Shown here: positions 7,507-14,173 of the stretch, in pieces | Numbering within the stretch: position 1 is the stretch's first letter | Layout of the letters: the number at the start of each line of letters is the position of its first letter | Assembly (NCBI GenBank): GCA_947175045.1 | Contig: CAMWLH010000002.1 | Coordinates: forward strand, 1 to 23,563 | Origin: an uncultured Clostridia bacterium | GTDB lineage: Bacteria; Bacillota; Clostridia; Oscillospirales; Ruminococcaceae | Direction of reading: 5' to 3' | Length of the DNA stretch: 23,563 nt | Made by a program: the position numbers and the translations under genes | Notes under the pieces: generated by a model | The model's input: only the letters and a program-made list of their open reading frames with translations | Databases searched by the model: none | Told to the model about the DNA's origin: nothing

Positions 7507-8820
7507 TTACTTCTCGTCAGCTACCGCTTCGGTAAGAAGCTGTATCGACTGCTCCAGCGTAAAGGACTCGCTTACGGACTGCATCAAAAAGCCGTAAATC
7601 TTGTCGATCTTTCTTATCGCCTCGTCCAGCGCGGGATTGGTGCCGTGCTTGTACGCGCCGATCGAGATAAGGTCGTAGTTGCTTGTATACAGCGAAAGCA
7701 GATTTCTGAGCTGCCCCGCCGCCGCCTTGTGTTCGGGAGGCGCGATCTCGCTCATCAGGCGCGAAACGCTCTCCAGTATATCAATCGCCGGATATCGGTT
7801 CTGCGCCGCGATCTTTCTTGACAATATAATATGTCCGTCAATGATACCGCGCACCGTATCCGCGATAGGCTCGTTTGTGTCGTCGCCCTCGACCAGTACC
7901 GTATAGATACCGGTGATGGAGCCCTCGGGGAAGTTCCCCGCTCTCTCCAGCAGCTTGGGCATATTGCTGTAAATCGAAGGTGTGTAGCCTCTCGCTATGG
8001 GAGGCTCTCCCGTGGACAAACCCACCTCGCGCAGCGCCATGGCGTAACGCGTAAGGCTGTCCATCATCAGCAGAACGTCCTTGCCCTGCTTCATGAAATA
8101 CTCCGCTATGGCAGTAGCGGTCAGCGGGCACTTGCTTCTCATCATAGCGGGCTGATCCGAGGTTGCTACCACCAGAACCGACCGCGCCATGCCCTCCTCG
8201 CCGAGGTCGCGCTCTATAAACTCGCGCACCTCGCGTCCACGCTCGCCCACAAGGGCGATAACGTTCACGTCCGCCTTGACCTTTCGCGCTATCATGCCCA
8301 TCAGCGTTGATTTTCCGACGCCCGAGCCCGCGAAGATGCCCATTCTCTGACCCTTGCCCATAGTCAGCATACCGTCGATCGCCTTGACGCCAAGCTCTAT
8401 GGTCTCTTTTATAGGAGGTCTTGTAAAGGGATTTACGGGGATACCCGATATGGAGACCTCCTCGGTGTAGGATATCTCCTCTCCGCCGTCCAGCGGATTT
8501 CCCGTCGCGTCGATAATTCTGCCGATAAGCCCCTCGCCCGCGCGGACGTTCAGCTTATCCCCCGTATTGTCAACGATGCTTCCGGGACCTATTCCCTCTA
8601 TCTCGGTATAGGGCATGAGCAATATATTGCTCTTATTAAAGCCCACGACCTCCGCCTTGATAAAACTCTGCATATCCTTTGAGAATATCCGGCATACATC
8701 GCCGATATTGCACGAAGGACCGCTTGCTTCAATCGTCATCCCAACGATCTTTTCTATCTTGCCCATGTAGCGGAAGGTGTCACTTTTGGCTATGTCCCCT
8801 CGGAACCCCTCAAAATCCAT
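7507..8820 (-). CDS. fliI: Flagellum-specific export ATPase FliI
   Basis: FliI is the F1-beta-like ATPase that energises and orders export of flagellar axial proteins at the cytoplasmic base. The sequence has Walker A GSGVGKST (165-172), the conserved LVGERGREVREFIE (190-203), Walker B VLLMMDSLTRYA with D254, and the family-specific TGEPPIARGYTPSIYSNMPK and EGDDTNEPIADTVRGIIDGH segments. The 437-residue length matches the family. The ATG at 8818-8820 is preferred over the adjacent GTG at 8821-8823 because GGAGG lies 6 bases before the ATG but only 3 before the GTG. It begins 24 bp after the fliH stop. Confidence 0.98.
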   Translation of the reverse strand: MDFEGFRGDIAKSDTFRYMGKIEKIVGMTIEASGPSCNIGDVCRIFSKDMQSFIKAEVVGFNKSNILLMPYTEIEGIGPGSIVDNTGDKLNVRAGEGLIGRIIDATGNPLDGGEEISYTEEVSISGIPVNPFTRPPIKETIELGVKAIDGMLTMGKGQRMGIFAGSGVGKSTLMGMIARKVKADVNVIALVGERGREVREFIERDLGEEGMARSVLVVATSDQPAMMRSKCPLTATAIAEYFMKQGKDVLLMMDSLTRYAMALREVGLSTGEPPIARGYTPSIYSNMPKLLERAGNFPEGSITGIYTVLVEGDDTNEPIADTVRGIIDGHIILSRKIAAQNRYPAIDILESVSRLMSEIAPPEHKAAAGQLRNLLSLYTSNYDLISIGAYKHGTNPALDEAIRKIDKIYGFLMQSVSESFTLEQSIQLLTEAVADEK

Positions 8821-8844
8821 CACTTTCCTCCGTTTCGGGCTTGC

Positions 8845-9744
8845 TTACTTATCCTCCTGTGAGGACGGTTTGGTTTTTTTGCCGCGGAACTTACCTCCGC
8901 CGATCTCCTGTATCATCCGCAGTTGGGTCTGAATACCCGCATCGGTTATCTCGCTGCCGTTATCCACTATGACCGTGCCGCGCTCCGCGTCGGGCAGAAG
9001 CTCTACCTCAACGTCGGCAATACCGCCGCACAACTGTTTAAGATACTCGTAATCCCCCGCAAGCTCCTCCGTCGCGCCGTTTTTGTCCAGCGTTATGCGA
9101 ATAAGCTGCGAGTTTCTAAACTCCTTGGCGGCTTTCTTTATCAGCTTTTTAGCAGCCGTGCCGTCCTTGGTGCTCATGCTGTCCAACGTTACCTTGTTGG
9201 CAATAGCCATCACGGTCTCAAAAATTTCCTTTTCGTAACGTGAGAACAGCTCCTCCTTTTCGGCGTTGATGGCTTCCGAAAAAGCCCTCGCCTCATTCAG
9301 AATGTCCTGTCCCGCCGCCAGACACGCGTCCACTCCCTCAATGCGCCCCTGCTCGTAGCCCTCCGCCTTAGCCTTTATATAAACGCTCTCGCGGTTCTGC
9401 TCCGCCTCGGAAACTATCTTTGAGGCATTCTCCTGCGCGGTCTTAGTTATGCTCTCTGCGCGCTGTTTTGCGTCAAGAATGACCGTTTTGCCCTGCTCTA
9501 TGTAAAGCTCCTTAAGCGCGGAAAGCTCCTTCTCCTGCGCCGCTATCGCCGCTTCGCGCTCGGAAAGCTCCCGCTCGCGGATATCCAGCAGCTCCGCGAG
9601 GTTCTCCTGCACCTGCTCAGGAGCCTGCGCCGTTTCCTCCTGCACCTGCTCGGTGGGAAGCTCCTGCGTTCTGTGCAGGTCAAGTGTGTTTGAGATATCC
9701 ACACCGCCGCCGTAGCAAACGGAGTTCCTTTTTAATACCGACAA
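8845..9744 (-). CDS. fliH: Flagellar assembly protein FliH
   Basis: FliH is the FliI-binding stalk and negative regulator that tethers the ATPase to the C ring. The product (299 residues) has a Glu/Gln-rich N-terminal segment, a long coiled coil (about residues 45-135), the family motif GYEQGRIEG, and a C-terminal FliI-binding domain with ELLPDAERGTVIVDNGSEI. The start is inferred as TTG at 9742-9744, because GGAGG lies 8 bases upstream and the resulting N-terminus (MSVLKRNSVCYGGGVDI) resembles other Firmicute FliH proteins. Another in-frame TTG at 9763-9765 lacks a ribosome-binding site. An ATG close to the Shine-Dalgarno is out of frame. Confidence 0.9.
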   Translation of the reverse strand: MSVLKRNSVCYGGGVDISNTLDLHRTQELPTEQVQEETAQAPEQVQENLAELLDIRERELSEREAAIAAQEKELSALKELYIEQGKTVILDAKQRAESITKTAQENASKIVSEAEQNRESVYIKAKAEGYEQGRIEGVDACLAAGQDILNEARAFSEAINAEKEELFSRYEKEIFETVMAIANKVTLDSMSTKDGTAAKKLIKKAAKEFRNSQLIRITLDKNGATEELAGDYEYLKQLCGGIADVEVELLPDAERGTVIVDNGSEITDAGIQTQLRMIQEIGGGKFRGKKTKPSSQEDK

Positions 9745-9786
9745 CTGCCATACCTCCGTTTTCAAGCCGCCGTTAGGCCGCTATGC

Positions 9787-10806
9787 TTACGCGATAATCT
9801 CGTCTCCGCCGCCGTGGGAGATGGTGATGACACCCTCCTGCTCCAGACGCCTGATAACGCCGACGATACGCTGCTGCGCTTCCTCGACGTCGCGCATTCT
9901 GACATTGTGCAGATACTCGATATCCGCCTGCAGACTCTCTCTCGCACGGGAGGAAATATTGGCGAAAATGCACTCCGCAACCTCCTGGGTAGAGCCCTTG
10001 AGAGCCACAGCAAGATCCTTTGTATCCACCTGCTTCGCAAATTCCTGTATAGCCATGGAATCCAGCGAAACAATATCCTCGAAAACGAACATCTTCTGTT
10101 TGATAAGGTCCGCCAGCTTCTGGTCGCGGACAGACAGCTCGTCGAATATGTACTTCTCCGTTGCACGGTCTACGTTGTTCATAATCTCCGCGACATAGTT
10201 GATACCGCCGACCTCCATGGAATCGGTAGTGGCAAGGCTCGCGAACTTCTTTGCGAGCTGCTGCTCGATCGACTTTACTATCTCCGGCGAAGCCCTGTCC
10301 ATCAAAGCAATGCGCTCAACTACCTCCACGCGCTTATCTTTAGGCAGCTCGGACAAGATTGCCGACGCCTGGTCTATTCTGGCATAGGACAGAATAAGCG
10401 CAATGGTCTGCGGGTGCTCATTCTGAACGATAGCAAGAAGATTCTTGTAGTCCGCCTTACGAACGAAGTCAAAGGATTTTGTCTTAAGCTGTTTGCTAAT
10501 GCGGCTAAGAAGGTTAGATGCAGCCTCCTCGCCGAAAGCCTTTTCCAAAATCTCCTTAGCGTAGTCCATACCGCCCTCGGTGACTACCTTCTGGGTCAGA
10601 CACAACTCGTAGAACTCGTTAAGAACCTCCTCGACCGTTTCCATCGGGTGGTATTCCATACGGGCAAGCTCTACGGAGATGGCCTCGACCTCGTCGTCGG
10701 ACAAATGCTTATATATCTGCGACGCATTCTCAGCGCCCATGGAAGCCAGCACCAACGCTATTTTTTTGGTTGGCGAAAGCTCCGCCGCAGTACTGTTGTT
10801 AGCCAT
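9787..10806 (-). CDS. fliG: Flagellar motor switch protein FliG
   Basis: FliG connects the MS ring to the switch and receives torque from MotA. The 339-residue product has the N-terminal FliF-binding domain, the EHPQT motif (130-134) of the middle domain, a hinge with conserved glycines (VGGINYVAEIMN), and the C-terminal torque domain with the regularly spaced charged residues (MFVFEDIVSLDSMAIQEFAK, then the SSRARESLQADI and VRMRDVEEAQQRI helices). The ATG is preceded by GGGAGGG. It lies 27 bp after fliF. Length and all domains are normal. Confidence 0.98.
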   Translation of the reverse strand: MANNSTAAELSPTKKIALVLASMGAENASQIYKHLSDDEVEAISVELARMEYHPMETVEEVLNEFYELCLTQKVVTEGGMDYAKEILEKAFGEEAASNLLSRISKQLKTKSFDFVRKADYKNLLAIVQNEHPQTIALILSYARIDQASAILSELPKDKRVEVVERIALMDRASPEIVKSIEQQLAKKFASLATTDSMEVGGINYVAEIMNNVDRATEKYIFDELSVRDQKLADLIKQKMFVFEDIVSLDSMAIQEFAKQVDTKDLAVALKGSTQEVAECIFANISSRARESLQADIEYLHNVRMRDVEEAQQRIVGVIRRLEQEGVITISHGGGDEIIA

Positions 10807-10833
10807 TAAGACTCCCTCCCAACGCGCCTTGAA

Positions 10834-12483
10834 CTATTCTTCGCGCAGCAAATTCTTGATAATCATAGCAACGATCTCGGGACTGTTCTGAGAGAACTCC
10901 GCGATCTCGCGCTTGAGAATGGTTTCTTTGGACTCCTTGCCCGCTTCCTCGGTAAGGCTCGCGATGTTGAAATCCACTTCCTCGGGCACCTGCGGCTCCT
11001 GCGCGGTAAGACCCAGCGCTCCTCCGCCTGCCGCCGCCGCGAGAGCAGCCTCCTGTCTGCGGCGTATCTTGCGCTTGCGTGATTTGCTCATGAACAGCGA
11101 CAGAATAAGCAACAGTATCAGCAGCACGCCCAGCACTATAACCACATACAGCAACAGGTTGCGGTAACCGTCCTGACCGTTTATGTAGATAGGTGTGCGG
11201 TTGTCCGATGTGGAACCGCCTCCGCCCGGGAGCGGGAACACGGTATTGAACACCGAAACGTTATCGATAGTCGTGCCGACAGCCTTGGCGAGAAGATCTG
11301 AATAGGCTTCTCTTTCCGCTATCGTCAGCGTATTTGTGTTGAGTATCAGCGAAGCGGAAAGGTTCTCGATCTCGTAACCGTCCTTTTCGATCACCGTTAC
11401 AAGCTTGGAAACGTCATATTCTATTTCGTCCTTGCCGTAATAAAAGCTTTCGCCGTCTTCGATATCCGCCAGCGTCGGATAATCGGGCGAAAGGTCTCCG
11501 TTGGGCGTAACACCGACAATGTTTCCTTCCTCACCCATATCTATGCCTTCTCTGACATGATCCTCATGCTTCGTAATACCCTTATTATCATCGGCGTCCG
11601 TGTAGTAATGCTCGTCGGTCATCTGTTTGCTGTCATAATTCAATCTGGTGTTTACGATAACCGAGTAATTTCCGTTGCCGAAAGCGGTGTCAAAAAAGTC
11701 CTTCAAACGGCTCATAGCAGCCTGCTGAACGCTGTTCTCAAAAGCCAGGCGCTTTGCCGCTACCAGCGTACCGGAAGCGTCTCTCTCGCCATTTGCCTCC
11801 TCCTCTTCAGATATCCACCTGTACTCGCGGCCCTGCGTATCCACGATCTTTACGTTATCGTTGGTCATACCCGAAACGCTGCTTGTTACCAGAGCGAATA
11901 TCGCTCGAACCTCGGAGTTCTTAAGTTCCATATCGTCCGCCAGACGCAGCGTGATGGAGCAGCTCGGCTCCTGCTTATCGCTTGCCAGCAGATAATCGCT
12001 TGTCGTGCCCGGGTCGAAGATGACCGTTGCGGTGCGAACCGCGTCCAGCGTAGCTATGGAAGCCGCTATGCGCTGCTCGCGCTGCTGGCGCTGAATTTCC
12101 CGCTTATCCGAATCCGTCGACCACAGATCGACGCCGTTGTTCCATATATCGTAATTATCCGAGGACTTGGGGTAGCCCTGTACCGCCAGCTGCATTCTCA
12201 GATAATCCACTTGATCCGACGGAACGCGTATTTCTCCGTTGGATTTAAGCGTAACGTCCGTAACACCCAAGTCCGTGATAACTCGGCTTATCTCGCTTGC
12301 CTCGGTAGTGGTAAGCCCCGTGAACAAAGCCTCGTCGTCTTTCTGATTAAGCATTACCGACAAAATAATTATTATCGCTATGATGACAACGGGAATCGCG
12401 CATATCAGGATCCTCACAGCCCTTGAAAAGCCCGACCACTTGTCTTTTACGACAGTCGTCACCTTTTTTATTCTTTCATTCAT
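10834..12483 (-). CDS. fliF: Flagellar MS-ring protein FliF
   Basis: FliF builds the MS ring in the cytoplasmic membrane, the first structure of the basal body. The 549-residue product has membrane helix 1 at about 23-45 and helix 2 at about 440-465. Between them lies the periplasmic ring-building part, including DQVDYLRMQLAVQGYP (69-84). The cytoplasmic tail begins with a very basic stretch (KSRKRKIRRRQ) and ends in the FliG-binding helix (REIAEFSQNSPEIVAMIIKN, then LLREE). The ATG follows GGAGG by about 11 bases, somewhat long. It is followed directly by fliG, its binding partner. Confidence 0.97.
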   Translation of the reverse strand: MNERIKKVTTVVKDKWSGFSRAVRILICAIPVVIIAIIIILSVMLNQKDDEALFTGLTTTEASEISRVITDLGVTDVTLKSNGEIRVPSDQVDYLRMQLAVQGYPKSSDNYDIWNNGVDLWSTDSDKREIQRQQREQRIAASIATLDAVRTATVIFDPGTTSDYLLASDKQEPSCSITLRLADDMELKNSEVRAIFALVTSSVSGMTNDNVKIVDTQGREYRWISEEEEANGERDASGTLVAAKRLAFENSVQQAAMSRLKDFFDTAFGNGNYSVIVNTRLNYDSKQMTDEHYYTDADDNKGITKHEDHVREGIDMGEEGNIVGVTPNGDLSPDYPTLADIEDGESFYYGKDEIEYDVSKLVTVIEKDGYEIENLSASLILNTNTLTIAEREAYSDLLAKAVGTTIDNVSVFNTVFPLPGGGGSTSDNRTPIYINGQDGYRNLLLYVVIVLGVLLILLLILSLFMSKSRKRKIRRRQEAALAAAAGGGALGLTAQEPQVPEEVDFNIASLTEEAGKESKETILKREIAEFSQNSPEIVAMIIKNLLREE

Positions 12484-12524
12484 TTAAGTAATGACCTCCG
12501 GCTTATTTTAACGCGGCAGCGCGG

Positions 12525-12848
12525 TTATATCTGCATATTTATCAATGTATTATATGCGCTCAAAACCTCGTTTTTAACCGTCACCAGAAGGTCTACGGCA
12601 ACTCCGGCTTTCTGGATATTCGCCTGTACCTCGGCGGTATTGTCGATATTGCCCAGCATAACGTCGATGGCGTCACGGTCTACCTGCTCGTTGGTCTCGA
12701 TAACATTATCAACCATTCCTCTGAAAATGTCAAGGAAAGAAATGCTCTCGGTCTTTATCGCAAGATTCGCACGATCCTGCTCGCTCATGGGCAGCATGGG
12801 AGACATGCTCTCCATCTTCTGCATCTGCCCTATCGTAGTAAACTCCAT
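12525..12848 (-). CDS. fliE: Hook-basal body complex protein FliE
   Basis: FliE joins the MS ring to the proximal rod. The 107-residue length is normal. The conserved region is SFLDIFRGMVDNVIETNEQV (37-56), with DVMLGNIDNTAEVQANIQKA further on and a C-terminal helix VKNEVLSAYNTLINMQI. A Met-rich N-terminal stretch (QMQKMESMSPMLPM) is slightly unusual. The ATG is preceded by AAAGGA at about 9 bases. Its place between flgC and fliF is the standard Firmicute order. Confidence 0.95.
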   Translation of the reverse strand: MEFTTIGQMQKMESMSPMLPMSEQDRANLAIKTESISFLDIFRGMVDNVIETNEQVDRDAIDVMLGNIDNTAEVQANIQKAGVAVDLLVTVKNEVLSAYNTLINMQI

Positions 12849-12885
12849 ATGTATCTATCCTTTCAAATCAAGCTGTATAATTTTA

Positions 12886-13344
12886 TCAACCCTTGCCGAT
12901 AGTAAGCCCCTTGTTGGCCATTGCCAGCACTATATCATAAGCGTTCGCGATAGCGTTGTAGGAGTCCGACGCCTGTATCGCGTCCATCTGCTCCACCGCC
13001 TGGTCTACATTGCTCTCGTAGACATACCCCAACTCGTCCGCCAGCGGGTGTCTGGGATTGTAGACAGGCTCCGCGGGCGTGGGGTCATCAACCACTGCCA
13101 TTACCTGAACTCCGCGATACTTTATGTATTTGTGCTGCCACGTCTCACCCGTGCCGAGCTTTGTGCGTATAATGCTCTTAAAGGTCTTATCCTCGCCGTA
13201 GACCACCATCTGGCGCTTGTACGCCTCCTCGGGGGTCGTCGCCACATCGTAGGCGTTGGCAATGTTCTGTGATATGATATCCATTCTGAACCGCTCCGCC
13301 GTAAGACCCGAAAGCGGAATATTAAGAGAACTCAAAAAAGCCAT
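12886..13344 (-). CDS. flgC: Flagellar proximal rod protein FlgC
   Basis: FlgC is a proximal rod subunit. The N-terminus MAFLSSLNIPLSGLTAERFR followed by DIISQNIANAYDVATTPEEA is the rod/hook family signature. The motif VYNPRHPLADELGYVYESNV (93-112) is typical of FlgC. The C-terminal helix ANAYDIVLAMANKGLTIGKG closes the D0 domain. Length is 152 residues, slightly above the usual 135-150. GGGAGG lies 7 bases before the ATG. It begins 17 bp after flgB. Confidence 0.96.
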   Translation of the reverse strand: MAFLSSLNIPLSGLTAERFRMDIISQNIANAYDVATTPEEAYKRQMVVYGEDKTFKSIIRTKLGTGETWQHKYIKYRGVQVMAVVDDPTPAEPVYNPRHPLADELGYVYESNVDQAVEQMDAIQASDSYNAIANAYDIVLAMANKGLTIGKG

Positions 13345-13361
13345 AATCTGCCCTCCCGACC

Positions 13362-13727
13362 TTACTTCGTGACTATCGCGCTTCTCATGCGCGCGATATT
13401 GCCGTTCATCTGCTCAATAAGCGTGTTGTACTGTATCTGGGTCTTGGCGAGCTCTCCCGCCTGGGTATCGTGATCGACGTTGTTGTGATCCGCCTGATCG
13501 TTGGTGTAGGTATCGATATAGATTCCCTGTTTGAGGTTGAGCTCCTTTTTTATCGAGCCGTTGGCGCGCAGCTTATCGCGCAGTACGCCGCTGAACTCCA
13601 GATACTTGCAGTTATAATTCGGAGTATTTTCGTTGGTCAGATTCTGCTCGATGACCTGCATCTTCGTCCACATCACATTCAGACCCTGCTCTGTGATCCT
13701 GAACGCGGTGGTATCAAATAAAGCCAT
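13362..13727 (-). CDS. flgB: Flagellar proximal rod protein FlgB
   Basis: FlgB is the first gene of the operon and encodes a proximal rod subunit. The 121-residue product begins MALFDTTAFRITEQGLNVMW and has the rod signature VIEQNLTNENTPNYNCKYLE, with the C-terminal helix QIQYNTLIEQMNGNIARMRS. The ATG at 13725-13727 is chosen because AAGGGG lies 7 bases upstream; the ATG two codons earlier would be almost on top of the Shine-Dalgarno. A promoter lies about 100 bp upstream with a structured leader. Confidence 0.95.
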   Translation of the reverse strand: MALFDTTAFRITEQGLNVMWTKMQVIEQNLTNENTPNYNCKYLEFSGVLRDKLRANGSIKKELNLKQGIYIDTYTNDQADHNNVDHDTQAGELAKTQIQYNTLIEQMNGNIARMRSAIVTK

Positions 13728-13752
13728 AATCATTCCCCTTTATTAAAAGTCG

Positions 13753-13801
13753 TGTACAGCCCTGTACATTTTCCGCCGATTCGTCCTTGTTTTAAGGCGG
13801 A
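13753..13801 (-). promoter_or_regulatory. Structured leader of the flgB operon
   Basis: Two inverted repeats lie in the 5' leader between the promoter and the flgB Shine-Dalgarno (about 13734-13739). TGTACAG (13753-13759) and CTGTACA (13762-13768) form a 7-bp symmetric pair separated by two bases, which looks more like a dimeric protein operator than a stable hairpin. TCCGCC (13772-13777) and GGCGGA (13796-13801) can form a 6-bp stem. The elements could regulate entry into the whole flagellar operon. The repeats are directly visible; the role is inferred. Confidence 0.45.
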
Positions 13802-13830
13802 CTGATACAACATATATCATTCGTATTTTT

Positions 13831-13859
13831 ATTATACACCTTTTCACTTGATTTTGCAA
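13831..13859 (-). promoter_or_regulatory. Vegetative-type promoter of the flagellar operon
   Basis: Minus strand: -35 TTGCAA (13854-13859), 17-bp spacer, perfect -10 TATAAT (13831-13836). The predicted start is near 13824, giving a leader of about 97 nt before flgB. It fits the housekeeping sigma factor; no sigma-28 (TAAA-N15-GCCGATAA) pattern was seen. It matches the motB promoter in -35 sequence, spacing and -10. Confidence 0.75.
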
Positions 13860-14110
13860 CATTTTTTTTTGATTTTTCACACATTTTAAAATTTTTGTCG
13901 TTAACAACAAATTCCATTAAATGGAATAAATGCCCGTAAGCCGTTATTTTTCGTGCTCTAAAGCGCAACCAATTGTTGAATTGTCACAATTTCCCTTATA
14001 GATTTTCTACATATCTCACAATATCACAAAATGTTTTTAGCGTTCCGCCTCATGTAAATTATATCCATTTATCCTATTATATGGCGTGAATTTTCGTCAA
14101 TACACGGGAA
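13860..14110. other. AT-rich intergenic region with palindromes, no gene seen
   Basis: No credible coding region is present. It contains TTCCATT-A-AATGGAA (about 13914-13928), a symmetric element with one central base, and AATTGT-C-ACAATT (13979-13991), preceded by a further AATTGT copy. Several TATAAT-like hexamers occur on the minus strand between about 14055 and 14085, but none has a well-placed -35. This block separates the ABC operon terminator from the flgB promoter and could hold upstream control sites for the flagellar operon. Confidence 0.5.
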
Positions 14111-14134
14111 ATCCCCCGAGAGCCTTCGGGGGAT
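14111..14134 (-). terminator. Terminator of the GntR/ABC operon
   Basis: ATCCCCCGA (14111-14119) pairs perfectly with TCGGGGGAT (14126-14134) around a 6-nt loop, 39 bp after the permease stop codon. The T-run that follows on the minus strand is short (ATTTCCC), so termination may be incomplete. Confidence 0.7.
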
Positions 14135-14173
14135 CAGTCTGTATTCGATATATGTTGAGCCCGGCAATTTGTT

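Noticed and set aside
9814..10809. 331-codon plus-strand frame antisense to fliG
   Set aside because: It lies entirely opposite a perfectly conserved gene, has no ribosome-binding site and no recognisable domain.
13728..13830. c-di-GMP (GEMM) riboswitch before flgB, as in some Clostridia
   Set aside because: The leader is only about 97 nt, and the conserved internal sequences and the tetraloop/receptor pattern of GEMM aptamers are not visible.
14020..14100. Additional minus-strand promoters (several TATAAT-like hexamers; TTGACG near 14098)
   Set aside because: The TTGACG box is only 13 bp from the nearest TATAAT; other pairs have poor -35 boxes. Chance in AT-rich DNA is likely.
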